64,000 nt of DNA from Hedera helix. Lineage: Eukaryota > Streptophyta > Magnoliopsida > Apiales > Araliaceae. The notes beneath the pieces are model-generated. The model saw only the letters and a list, made by a program, of their open reading frames with translations. It did not search any database and was not told where the DNA came from. A program made the translations under genes and the position numbers. The stretch lies in contig OX359287.1 of NCBI GenBank assembly GCA_947179155.2, positions 1-64,000 of the forward strand, read 5' to 3'. Positions within the stretch are counted from its first letter, which is position 1, and the number at the start of each line of letters is the position of its first letter. Shown here in pieces: positions 26,801 through 35,968 of the stretch.

Positions 26801-29800
26801 GATTTGCTGATTACTGGATTTTGCAGGCATTACTTGAATATGAAAAGCATAAGATGCGCAATGGTGAGCTCCCTTTTACTGATGCTTCATTTACAGAACC
26901 TTCAAGTGCTGGAAATCTGGTAAGTTTGCTGTATATATAATTTTTTAAGCCCAACCCTAACCTAATTTCTGTGAAAGGGCACGGTAGGAAACTAGTAATC
27001 TCATTAGAATATTCAGCAAATAAGAATGACTTCACATGGTATCAGAGAAGTTAGTTAGTAGGTGTAAGATTAGATTGGTGAAGGTTAACGGGCCGGGCTC
27101 ACATTAGCATCTAGCAGTAGAATACTTTATAAATATCTCAGTTGTATGAATGTTATGTATGCTAATTTTGTCAAATAAAATCAGACAAAACTCTCACATT
27201 GAGGAATCTCCCTTAACCCGTTCCTCGCCTCCATTCTCTTCTCTTTTCTACCCTTTCTTCTCTCCTGGTTCTGCATCTGAAATCTATTTCTTTTACTCCA
27301 TCTAGTTACAAAGCTGGGCTCACTTATCAAGAAAAGACGTGTATCCTTAGATACATTTCTGTTTATTCTCGTTTTTTGGATAGGTAATTTTGTCCCCAAG
27401 TAAAGGGATTGGTACCTTTGAATAACATTATATTTTTGGTAGATTTTTACTCTGCTAGAATTAATTTTTTAAAATTATTTTCTATGGAAACTACGAGGTT
27501 TTGTAATTCCTACTACTTGGACTGGAGTTATACATCTAAAAAATTGTTGGACCAGTTGTCTGCTCATTTTTTCCCCATATTGTTGGTGTCTTTTTTTAAT
27601 TATAAAAGAATAGCCATTGGAATATATGTGTGCTTCAAAGTTTTCTTTTTTTCTTTTAAAGTATTCTAGTTAGAGAACACGTGTTTTTCTGTTTTTGGTT
27701 AGTTTTAAACGTGGCAGGGAAATCATCTGTTGTTTGATTTGTTCATATGCATACTGAAAATAGCAGGGAAATCATCTGTTGTTTGATTTGTTCACATGCA
27801 TACCGAAAACCTTACATATTTAAATTCATAGCATTGTCACGTTATTTTTCATCATATAATATTTGAAAAACCATAGATAAAAACACAATAATCATGCAAA
27901 TTAAAAAAATATTCAAACTAACTTTTAGAATCTCCATTATCTTTTTGTATAGGTTCTTGTTCTTCTCTTTGTTTTTGCCAATACCAACAATATGCAACAA
28001 TAGCATTATTATTCTGGGTTTGAACATCCATGGAGTACCATTTATTTATATAAATAAAGGAAAGTGATATTTGCGCTCCACAATTTACTATTTGAGTTCC
28101 ATTGTACAACGAAATTTTGCTCCATGTAAATTTAAAACTACAATGGAGTTCCAATGGAGATTTTTGGGGCGGAAATATCAATTCCCTAAATTAATTCAGC
28201 TTTTTAAAGATTATAGAGGCAAGATAAAGCTGAAAAGGTTTCAATAGTTTACAACTGCAACAGGAAGATGAAAAGGGTTCATTATTAGTTACCCCTTCTG
28301 TATTTGAGAATCACAAGAGGCAGGGCTTTAGAAAAGATTCAGGTGAATTAGTTCCTACCTCAATGATGAGTCAAGTTGGTGTAATTAGAGCTGGACTCAG
28401 ATCATATTCCAAGTGGAATCACGACCTTGTTGGTATTTTTTCACTTGTACAAAAATGTGGGATTGTTTGTTCGATAAATCATTTAGGCAATACTTTTATC
28501 ACTCACTATCACATTAGGTAATTTTGGGAATAAGTGGGCATCACATTGGGTAAATTTTAATATGTTCTAAATATGAACAACTATAAACTTTATTCATGGG
28601 CTCCTTTTGTGCAGGCTGGTCTTAGTCAATCTTCAGGATCAGGGAGGGCAAGAAGAGATGCTGCAGCTCGTGCTATGCAAGGATGGCACTCTCAGCGCCT
28701 CCTTGGCAATGGTGAGGTTGGGGATCCAATCATCAAGGTTTGTGAGGATATCCTCGTATACAGGCATTGAAATTTTCTTTACTTTATTTTCCAGCTTATT
28801 GTCAAGTTCGGTGCATCACCATGTTTTTTTTATCCTCGTGTGTTCTTAACTTCTCAAAATTACATTTTTGTTTTGCAGGATAAAAATTTAACTTCGATTC
28901 CAAAGCGTGAAAAACAACTGAAAAGCATTGGTATGATTTTCCAATGTCAGAAATATTAGGATGCTTTGCGATGTATTCCATCTGAAACAGCTCATTTCCT
29001 TTTCTTTTTTCTTTATTTAATTGTTTTGGTTACACAGGTGTGCTAAAGCGTAAAACACCATCTACCGTGGAGCGTGCTGTCAAAGTCGCACGCATGAAAG
29101 CATTGAAGCCACAGTTAATATCTCTGGTTTTAACACTAAATTTTTTGAGTAGTTCCCTGTTTTTCTCTCTCTGTTTCTGATGATTTGTCTTGCTTGTTAA
29201 TGGACTGCATCATAATTGTTGGGAGTTCTGATTGCCTGTATTTGCAAGCTCCTTAGTGATGAAAGGAAATAATTGTTGAAATACTCTCTATGGACCTCTT
29301 CATAATCAATTATGAGAAGAAAATCTAAGTCATATTTTCTTGAATGGAGAACGTAAATTAGGAAAAAGTGATGCATAATGTGTTAGAACTGAAAAACTGC
29401 CCAGCTGATTCTGTAATTTTAGCCAGTGGAAGAAATTAGTTTAAGTTTCTTTACTGACGAAGCTGTCATTTTTTCCTTTCTGGTGGGGCAGGTTGGAAAA
29501 TATGGTTGTTGATATTGGCTCTCCAGCTGATTGGGTGAAGATCAATGTGCAGAGAACTGTAAGTTTCTGTTCCATCACTTCAATTTTCATTTTTACAAAT
29601 TGCTATTAAATATAATGGTGATGGGTTAGTTTAATTAAGTTTTGCATATTTGACTCTGCAGAAAGACTGCTTTGAGGTATATGCTTTAGTTCCTGGGCTT
29701 CTGCGTGAAGAGGTAAATGGAAATATTTGAAAGTTTCTCAATCTTTATTGTCTGTTGCAATCACAGGATGACTGTGCACCTTTGAAATTGTGATTGATAA

Positions 29801-32800
29801 TTGAGAGAGAAATTTCAGTGATTTAAGCAGCTCCTGTGGAAATATCAGTCTTCAATAACTATGCTCAATCCCTGCATGCTACTATAAAAGAAGAGTTCAG
29901 TCCACACACATGCACAAATATATTTAAACTGGCATAATCTCCATTATTATGCACAGTTTAATATATTGATTGATTTGAGTGTAAGGCTTTGTGCCATTCT
30001 TGCCTTGGCCATTCATTGTTCCTCATTTCGCTTTTTTTCCTCATTTATTTGTTACTCAGTTCCTTCCAGGCCTTGTCCTGCACCAAATTAGTATCAGAGT
30101 AAGCCTTGCACTTACAACTGATTCTGCCACCACTGTTCAAAACCGTCTGTCGTGACACTAAAAACCCTTTGAACCCTAATTCTCCAAGGATTTCCAAAAC
30201 CCAGTTATACGACCCAATCAAACTGTTCATCGTTGGCATACACCATCACCATTGGCCATCAGAAACCAACCTTGTTATATCGCTAATCCCAGCTACAGAC
30301 AATAGTCGCCGGTTAGCGCTCTAAGCAACCAAAAACTAGAAAGAATAAATGGTGCTTGAATACTTTTAAAAGTCGCGAAAGTTTGGAGCTTCAAACTTTA
30401 AAATGGTGGACAACATGAATAGTTCTTGATTAGAATATACTTGAGCATTATTCTCCTCTTGTACAAAAGACATAGATGATGGAGAAAAATTAGAATCTTG
30501 AAGTAGACTTGACTCTATGAATTTCACCAAAAGTAAAAGCCGTGCCTTCCTCTTTCCAAAACAATTTTATTAGGATTTTTGTTATGGCTCTTTCTAGTCT
30601 CTACAGCAGAAGTTTATGTTTTAATTGCAAGTAACTCCATTATAACTGTTACATTGTAATCTGGATTATAATTGCCCCAGCAGTTTGTTTGATATATTAA
30701 CAATCATACAAGTAAACACTGGGGAAAAGCAAAGCACTTGAAAATGACAAAATATTCAATGATGGAGCAGAGTCGTACCTGAGAACTTGATATCTAATTA
30801 GGAGTGGAGAAAGCGGACTCTTCTAGGGGTGATTTGTTGTTTGTCTGTCCTTATTTTGTACCATGTTTGTATTTACAGTGCTGATTAGGATTCGTGCTGA
30901 TTAGGATTTGTGTTGGGATCACATTGTAATAAGTAATGATCATAACTTGGTGACCTGCAATTCCTGATGAATTATATTTGTTGAATTTTGGTGCTCTCTG
31001 GAGTTAATTTTTTTAGGATTCCAGCTCTTTCGGGATTCTCAAATTAATTAGGATTCTTAATGTTACATTGTTTCATTATTTGAGATATACCTTAATGAGG
31101 TACTCTTGTCCGTCCGTTAAAAGTGTAGAACACTCTAGTGCGAATGACTTAATCACATACGAATACTTTTATACTTGGCTTATATATATATATAGAGAGA
31201 GAGAGATGCGGTGGGAGAGAGAGAGAGATAGAGATGCGGGGAGTACACCGCAGCTGATGTAAAAAGCATACAATGCTTTGCATCCAACGTCGTTCAGCTA
31301 TTACCAACACAACGTCAATCTTTTGTTCTCCTCTATCACTATGTTTCATCCGAACAGCAATCAATGTCCAAGCTTATTCTGTATCATGTATTTTAATCTA
31401 TCTTCTTCATCATCTTCTCTTACACTAAAACCCTAAATTTTCTTCTTCTTTGAAACCCTAAAATTTAAATTCTACATCCTAAAATCGTAACCCAAAACCG
31501 TAAAATTGAAATCCAGACTCCTAAAAATTAAAAAAACTGTAGCATTGAAACCCAAACCCCAGATCCAGAGGAGGCAAAGGCACTGCCCTCTGAGGGAGGA
31601 GGAATTTCAACTTTTAGGGTTTCATATATCAAAGGCAAGGAGATGAAAAATGGCTGGAGATGTAGGGGAGAGAGGACAGAGCAATTGTCACAAGTTTCTT
31701 TTTTTTTTCTTTTTAAACCCAAACCACGTCAGCTTTAAAACCGTTGTATACTACTTCTATCAGCTGTGGTGTATTTTCCTGTTCCCCCCCCCAAAAAAAA
31801 AAAAAAAACCCCGCCGAGAAATATGCTTATATACCAAATATTATTTAAGCTACAAAATTATTGGATATATATTTTTTAATATTTGAGAAATGTGTTTGAA
31901 AGGCTGAAATTTTCAGGACATGCACAAAAAAATAAATATATTTCATAGATACCAGTTTGGCGTAGCATAAATACATTGTAATGTGGCAGACTCATCCTAC
32001 ATTTTGTCATGTTTTGTCGCAATGCAGTGAATTTCTTCCTTCTGTGCCTTGTTGGAGTCGGCAGTTCTAGTTCTGCTTTGAAACTTTTCAAAATTGTTAA
32101 ATTTAGTAATAAAATGTTTAATATCCAACTCTGGCAGCCTGCATTTTTTGATGCTGTAAGCCAACCTCCTTATTTGATTTAATCAGGTACGTGTACAGTC
32201 TGATCCCGCAGGGCGGTTGATTATATCTGGTCAACCTGAGCACATAGATAGTCCTTGGGGCATCACTCCATTTAAAAAGGTTTGTTTACGACAACTTTTT
32301 ATTTTATCATTTTTCTTGGTAACCATTGAATGCATTAAAAACACTTGAAGCTGTGTCTAAATGGCCATGTAAGCAATTGGGTTCATGAGACTTTTATCAG
32401 TATAAATCATGCCAATAATTGCTATTTGTATACTCCCTCCATTTCAATCCAAAATATAAGATCACTATTGATTTTTGAAGTCAAGCCAAGACATTTTAAA
32501 ACTCTAAATTGACATAGATTCACTTAATTTTAGTCGATTAATATTGTAAATTATTTGAAAAGTACTACTAACTATAAGATTTATTGTTTTGTAATTTATA
32601 ATGAATCGTATTGATTTTGAGTTTAAAATGTCTCAAGTTTTAAAAGTCTATAATGATTATATAATTTGGAATAGAGAGACTGTAATCCAATTGAAATTGT
32701 ACTTTTAGCTTAAAGTATTGAAATAAACTCCTGGGAAAATTGTTTTCATGATAATTAGGTCTGAGGTCTCATTTTAGTACAGGTATGCAGAGCATTGATG

Positions 32801-33040
32801 GACTTTTGGATTATTTAGATCATACCAAGATTTGACCTGATGTTCAGAGTATTTATTAGTTTTCAGTTAGCAGCTTTTCAAATGTAGGAGACTCCATTAA
32901 TCCAACATAACTGGAGAAGTTGCTCCTCTTTGCAGGTTGTCAGCTTGCCTTCTAGGATAGATCCACATCAGACTTCTGCTGTTGTTACTCTGCATGGACA
33001 GCTTTTTGTGCGTGTACCATTTGAGCAGTCTGATATTTAG
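11842..33040 (+). CDS. ARID5/ARID6-like: ARID DNA-binding protein with Hsp20/alpha-crystallin-like C-terminus
   Basis: Exons were read from domain continuity, phase and splice sites: 11842-12782, 12873-12912, 18839-18891, 25065-25110, 26827-26919, 28264-28428 (3' end uncertain), 28615-28737, 28879-28930, 29038-29113, 29492-29558, 29662-29712, 32187-32279, 32936-33040. They total 1,905 bp, about 634 residues. The start is the first in-frame ATG (context CTTGATGG). Residues 1-278 are acidic and low-complexity, with repeats of the type GVTxxDxLxxNExKxEL. The ARID domain is at about 280-370 (AFMKELENFHKER, RFYGEPLNCLKLWRAVIKLG, SWTFRCFYEKALLEYEKHK) and is split over five exons. A conserved linker has ARRDAAARAMQGWHSQRL. 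The Hsp20-like fold is at about 530-632 (ADWVKINVQRT, YALVPGLLREEV, SDPAGRLIISG, FKKVVSLPSRIDPH, VTLHGQLFVRVP). Architecture and motifs match Arabidopsis ARID proteins of the At1g76510/At1g20910 type. Plant members bind AT-rich DNA and have been reported in PEAT-type histone-deacetylation complexes (literature recall; names vary). No frameshift or stop was seen. Introns 2 and 3 are about 6 kb each. Confidence 0.9.
13070..13325 (+). repeat. Outer direct repeat in intron 2, left copy
   Basis: It shares with 17610-17870 the order TTTCCTAG..AATTT, CTTCCTTAGTTATCGTATT, AGTAATA.GTCTATTA.ATATAGGGATGTAA, GGAG..AGA.., TTTTGTG.GT.TAAGT and CCAAACCCTAA/CTAAACCCTGAA. The TATATATAGGG stretch looks like a retroelement promoter. 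Probably one of a pair of old LTR ends. Confidence 0.65.
13330..14220 (+). mobile_element. LTR-like repeat, inner pair, copy 1
   Basis: It aligns with 15561-16158 over its length apart from the MITE at 13392-13640. It contains TATAAATAG (13869-13877), a pyrimidine-rich TTTTCTTCTCCCCTC leader-like stretch and a shared end CCATTGTTATAAATTTA. The features fit a degenerate copia-type LTR; the family is not established. Confidence 0.6.
13392..13640. mobile_element. Stowaway-like MITE inserted in the LTR-like repeat
   Basis: The ends CTCTCTTCATCCCGTAAAG and (reverse complement of the right end) CTACCTTTGTCCTGCAAAA form imperfect terminal inverted repeats of the Stowaway (Tc1/mariner) kind, flanked by TA on both sides. 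The related repeat at 15561 lacks this segment, which gives a natural empty site. Confidence 0.75.
14221..15560. other. Internal segment between the LTR-like repeats
   Basis: AT-rich, 1.3 kb, with no protein domain recognised. A short frame after copy 1 (from about 14234) could be the start of a gag gene but stops within 20 codons. If the flanking repeats are LTRs this is a small non-autonomous element. Confidence 0.4.
15561..16158 (+). mobile_element. LTR-like repeat, inner pair, copy 2
   Basis: Partner of 13330-14220, uninterrupted. It has TATAAATAC (15842-15850) and ends ...AATGAACA. Six bases on, TTGGTATCAAAA (from 16164) resembles a primer-binding site complementary to initiator tRNA-Met. 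Confidence 0.6.
16159..17609. other. Intron 2, unassigned retroelement-like sequence
   Basis: C/A-rich stretch 16200-16560, a short repeated phrase GGAGT.GTCCTT at 16601 and 16630, and a TATATAAGGAG box (16755-16765) suggest more retroelement debris. No conserved protein domain was recognised. Confidence 0.4.
17610..17870 (+). repeat. Outer direct repeat in intron 2, right copy
   Basis: Partner of 13070-13325, same orientation, 4.3 kb apart. The two enclose the inner LTR-like pair, so the layout is that of one element nested in another. Confidence 0.65.
17985..18214. repeat. Tandem duplication of about 118 bp
   Basis: Two diverged copies (17985-18102 and 18103-18214) share GACT.TTATTTTGGG..AATGGTGT, GAGAATTTC.TGGCCT.TCTTCTTA and GGTTGAAACAGG. 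Non-coding, inside intron 2. Confidence 0.75.
18892..22421. other. Intron 3, proximal part
   Basis: No protein domain recognised. The longest frame (20231-20644, 137 codons, non-ATG start) shows no family motif. The repeated phrase AAGG.TCA.C.TGGGATA.TG at 21400-21480 is a small local reiteration. Confidence 0.45.
22422..22786. mobile_element. Possible MITE (TTAGTCCCCAAACTATAG type)
   Basis: The left end GTTAGTCCCCAAACTATAGT and the reverse complement of the right end (TTTAGTTAGTTCCAAATAATAG) are loosely inverted. The phrase 'AGTC..TAAACTATA.TTGTTTT' is repeated internally. Weak terminal matches, so tentative. Confidence 0.35.
22893..24890 (-). mobile_element. LINE-1-like retrotransposon relic (RT and C-terminal part)
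   Basis: Read right to left, broken frames match plant LINE reverse transcriptase in the expected order: KETWWWSKEV (24740-24775), NKEAKNAVKE (about 24640), VKEALKR (about 24370), VWRCMG (about 24310), MPLWR.TTLVPS (about 23670), NCVNYRGIKLTSHTIK (about 23590-23640), NQFGV.RG (about 23510), then IPPMLKERIYKMSIRLAMLY (23178-23245) and APIEKVREHWW (about 23030-23065). There are many stops and frameshifts and no poly-A tail. An old, dead, 5'-truncated copy inserted antisense in intron 3. Confidence 0.8.
23700..24290. mobile_element. Insertion splitting the LINE relic
   Basis: About 540-590 extra bases separate two LINE RT blocks that normally lie about 25 codons apart. The segment is AT-rich. 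The ends TTAGCCGACCTAGGCGG (left) and, reversed, GGTAGGTCGACTAAGTAG (right) are loosely inverted, as in small hAT-like elements. Element class not proven. Confidence 0.4.
25111..26826. other. Intron 4
   Basis: From donor GTGAAG at 25111 to acceptor TTTTGCAG at 26826. No element or second gene recognised. A phrase GGGGGATATTCTAGACC is repeated (25785 and 25828). Confidence 0.6.
26920..28263. other. Intron 5 with a 49-bp tandem duplication
   Basis: From donor GTAAGT at 26920 to acceptor CAACAG at 28263. CAGGGAAATCATCTGTTG... is repeated in tandem at 27714-27760 and 27763-27810. No further element recognised. Confidence 0.65.
29713..31978. other. Intron 11, proximal part
   Basis: It opens with donor GTAAAT. 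It holds a (TA)n-(GA)n microsatellite (31182-31240), phrases with AAACCCTAAA (31430-31465) and a C9A16-type homopolymer (31784-31809). No gene recognised. Confidence 0.55.
31979..32562 (+). repeat. Inverted duplication, arm A (contains coding exon 12)
   Basis: It matches the reverse complement of 34464-35051 almost throughout: intron 11 end, exon 12 (32187-32279) and the start of intron 12, ending part-way through the MITE at 32433-32682. It is the functional arm, in phase with the rest of the gene. Confidence 0.92.
32433..32682. mobile_element. Stowaway-like MITE in intron 12
   Basis: The left end CTCCCTCCATTTCAATCC and the reverse complement of the right end CAGTCTCTCTATTCCAAA are imperfect inverted repeats of Stowaway style, flanked by TA on both sides (32431-32432, 32683-32684). 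Only its left half was carried into the inverted copy downstream. Confidence 0.75.
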
Positions 33041-33929
33041 AATGTGGAGATGGCGTCTTGTTCACTTGCAGAGATTGCTGCTTCCAAAATCAAGGGAAAA
33101 AGATAATTTTTGTAAGAACATGTTTTGCTTGTGCAGAGTCCAAGCTCGGTGAACCTTGTGTATGCGTAAATTAATCTTAGAAGTATTTGGGTATTATATT
33201 TTCTCCATGCCTCCTGTGCAGATGATTATTATTAGTTACAGTTGGCGGTTGAATCATATGCTTTTGCTGCTCAATGTGTAGTTGAATTAATTTATTTCCT
33301 TTTTAATTGTTGATGATTAATTAGATGCATATAACTAATGGAATAATCTATATAAAATTGAGAGATGGATTATAAGTTTATATCTGAATATGATAACATG
33401 TGATTGTGTGTTCTGCATGGAATGAGATACATGACTCGTGCATAGGATATACGTGTACATATGTCATATGTAATTCTAAAGATAATCTGATCTTAAATTC
33501 TTTGTCTAATTTAAATCTAATAGAGGTATAGTGATTTATTTAGTTAGGATGCTTCTTTCCGATTCTGTTGCATATATTGGCAAATTTAAATAAGATATGT
33601 TTATATGACCATTGAGAGAGGTTTATGAATACTAACGAATTCTCGGTTAACAATTCTATATAATTATTTAATTAAAAAGAGAGTAAAGAGATTTAAATGA
33701 AATATTGAGAGAAATTATACTCTTAAGTTTTTTTATCTGATTAAATCCTTTTTAGTAGATTAATTTAGTTATTATTTTAAGTAGATTTTATTTATTAGTT
33801 AAAATCGATTGTTTAAATAAAAGTAATTTGGTTCAATTCTCGGTGGGATCGATATCTTGCTTGTTGCTATATTGCTATTTGATTGCGTATATTTACGTGT
33901 GACTTTTTAGTTAAAAATAGGCAAACTGA
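33041..33929 (+). other. ARID gene 3' UTR and downstream flank
   Basis: The sequence after the TAG at 33038-33040 is T-rich and gene-like to about 33300, with several AATAA-type poly(A) signals but none decisive. From about 33820, TTCTCGGTGGGATCGATATC with the following TTGCTATATTG resembles an Athila-type retroelement relic. Confidence 0.45.
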
Positions 33930-34463
33930 CTCGTCGTCTGGATGATGCTGACAAAAAAGGGGAGAAAAAAAAGTCGCTCAAAATGTAAGTATCAAGCTCC
34001 TGGAAGAGAGCATAACTGAGGTGGAGAGCTTTGGGAGATAAATGTACATAACTTGGGAGGAGTTACTTGTAAAATGATTTAATCTAATTATTTGATCATT
34101 TATTACCTTTGTAAATGGTTAAATAAATAAAAATCTTATTTAGTCAAATACAACCTCTTACTCTATTGCAAACGTATGCTTGTTTTTAAAGTTAGTTATT
34201 TTCGGTATCATTCTTTTTATTTTGACTTGTTTGTATGATTTGATAGTTGTTTGTAAATATTATACTTTTATTTATTATGCTTATATAATCTAATAGTTTG
34301 TTTTTAATGTTATTAATTTTTTTTTTCCATCATCAAATAGGAGAGATTATTAGTGTATTTATGTTGATATCTATTATCTGGATTTGATGATGACTTAATA
34401 ATGTATTTATCTTTGCATTATAACTATTAATAATATAATTGTTAATAATCAATAAGTTATTTA
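33930..34463 (+). mobile_element. SIRE-like copia relic (3' end, polypurine tract, LTR start)
   Basis: It contains AAAAAGGGGAGAAAAAAAAG (33952-33971), then CATCAAATAGGAGAGATTATTAG (34331-34353). This is close to CATTATCAAATAGGGGGAGATTGTTAG at 46325-46351, a typical copia polypurine tract joined to an LTR start. The LTR beginning is degenerate and stops where the inverted arm begins. Confidence 0.6.
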
Positions 34464-35051
34464 TCTTTTCAAATAATTTATAATATTAATAGACTAAAAT
34501 TAAGTGAATTTATGTCAATTTAGGTTTTAAAATGTCTTGGCTTGACTTCAAAAAATCAATAGTGATATTATATTTTGGATTGAAATGGAGGGAGTATACA
34601 AATAGCAATTATTGGCATGATTTATACCGATAAAAGTCTCATGAACCCAATTGCTTACATGGCCATTTAGACACAGCTTCAAGTGTTTTTAATGCATTCA
34701 ATGGTTACTAAGAAAAATGATAAAATAAAAAGGTTGCCGTGAACAAACCTTTTTAAATGGAGTGATACCCCAAGGACTATCTTTGTGCTCAGGTTGACCA
34801 GATATAATCAACCGCCCTACGGGATCAGACTGTACGCGTACCTGATTAAATCAAATAAGGAGGTTGGCTTACAGCATCAAAAAATGCAGGCTGCCAGAGT
34901 TGGATATTAAACATTTTATTACTAAATTTAACAATTTTGAAAAGTTTCAAAACAGAACTAGAACTATCGACCCCAACAAGGCACAGAAGGAAGAAATTCA
35001 CTGCATTTGTGACAAAACATGATGAAATGTAGGATGAGTCTACCACATTAC
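34464..35051 (-). repeat. Inverted duplication, arm B
   Basis: Reverse-complement copy of 31979-32562, with few substitutions and small indels over nearly 590 bp. It lies 1.9 kb from arm A with the last coding exon between them. The left edge abuts the copia relic and the right edge abuts Tat-type sequence. Confidence 0.92.
34749..34841 (-). pseudogene. Orphan inverted copy of ARID exon 12
   Basis: It has the same 93-bp length as 32187-32279, is open, and has both splice sites kept (TTTAATCAG before, GTTTGTT after). Four differences were seen from the functional exon: two silent and two that change a residue (Ala to Val in the SDPAGR stretch, Ile to Lys in the EHID stretch). It cannot join the host mRNA in sense because it lies on the opposite strand. 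Confidence 0.88.
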
Positions 35052-35377
35052 GATGCTACTCTCTTCGATGATACTCTTCCTTCCTCTGGGTCCCTTCTAT
35101 GGGAATCATGTCCCCCAGATAGAGGGGGGGGGGGGGGGGGGGAGGTAAACAAACATCTTCTGACAGGCTCCGAATGAGGGTACCCTTGTTTTCACTCCGA
35201 ATGTTCATTCCCCCCCTCCTCCCTTCTTCGGGGCTCTACTGCTTTGCATGCGTGGTTCGAGGGACGATCCTTGATGTCCCCTACTTGAGCCACCTCTCTC
35301 TGCCATGAGAATATCCTTCTTACAAAAACAACCTGGTGATTTATGTATCAAACACAAGGCCCTCCTTCTAGCGCCAA
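35052..35377 (-). mobile_element. Tat-type element leader with primer-binding site
   Basis: On the minus strand, TGGCGCTAGAAGGAGG (35376-35361) lies one base after the LTR end. This TGGCGC type of site is typical of Tat/Athila elements. A gag-like frame starting MAERGGSSRGHQ (ATG at 35306-35304) soon stops. A run of about 19 G (35124-35142) lies in it and may be a sequencing or assembly weak point. Cut off at 35052 by the inverted arm. Confidence 0.7.
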
Positions 35378-35952
35378 TGTTGACGTCAAATCCTGGATCT
35401 TGCTGTAATCACCCGTCAGCAAATTACCTGCACACTCAACAAATCGTTAACACCCCATAGAACAGTCGCGGCTTGGGCCGTCCGGGGATGCTCCAGTGTA
35501 AAGGTAAGTTCACGTGCTTAACGTCACAATAAAGGACCTAAAACTTGTGCTGGAACGTGTAAGATATTTCATAACTAATGCTATTTTATATGTAGAAAAG
35601 TATTACCTTGTTTCTTTGGGAGTTTGTCTGCATATGTTCATCCATGCATTCTCGAACGTCCCATCATCCTTTCATGAGTGAAAATATGACGTCTCCTTCC
35701 ACCCACTCCTATAGGTCCAATAGGAAGAGAACTAGCGTGGGCTACCCTCTGACCCAACATGCTGAAGTAGACTAAAATGTATCAGACGTCCCATCAACAT
35801 TTCCTGAGACGAAATGGTGTGTTACCCTCTGGCCCAACTATCCTCTGACTCAGCCCGCCACAGTAAGTAAGAGTGACCCGGCCCAATCCTCCCATAAGGT
35901 GATCCAGAGGCCCAAAACAGAAATGTGAAGCCCAATAAATCACTTCCCAACA
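35378..35952 (-). mobile_element. Tat-type LTR, minus strand
   Basis: 575 bp, from TGTTGGGAAG (minus, starting at 35952) to GACGTCAACA (ending at 35378), with inverted ends TGTTG/CAACA. It is preceded on its strand by a polypurine-like tract and followed by a TGGCGC primer-binding site. Confidence 0.75.
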
Positions 35953-35968
35953 TTGCCCCAAACTCTCC
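35953..35968 (-). other. Polypurine tract, minus strand
   Basis: GGAGAGTTTGGGGCAA directly precedes the LTR start TGTTGGG on the minus strand. Confidence 0.6.

Noticed and set aside
28573..28849. Short separate genes at 28573-28849
   Set aside because: They are exon 7 of the ARID gene read with adjoining intron or in another frame.
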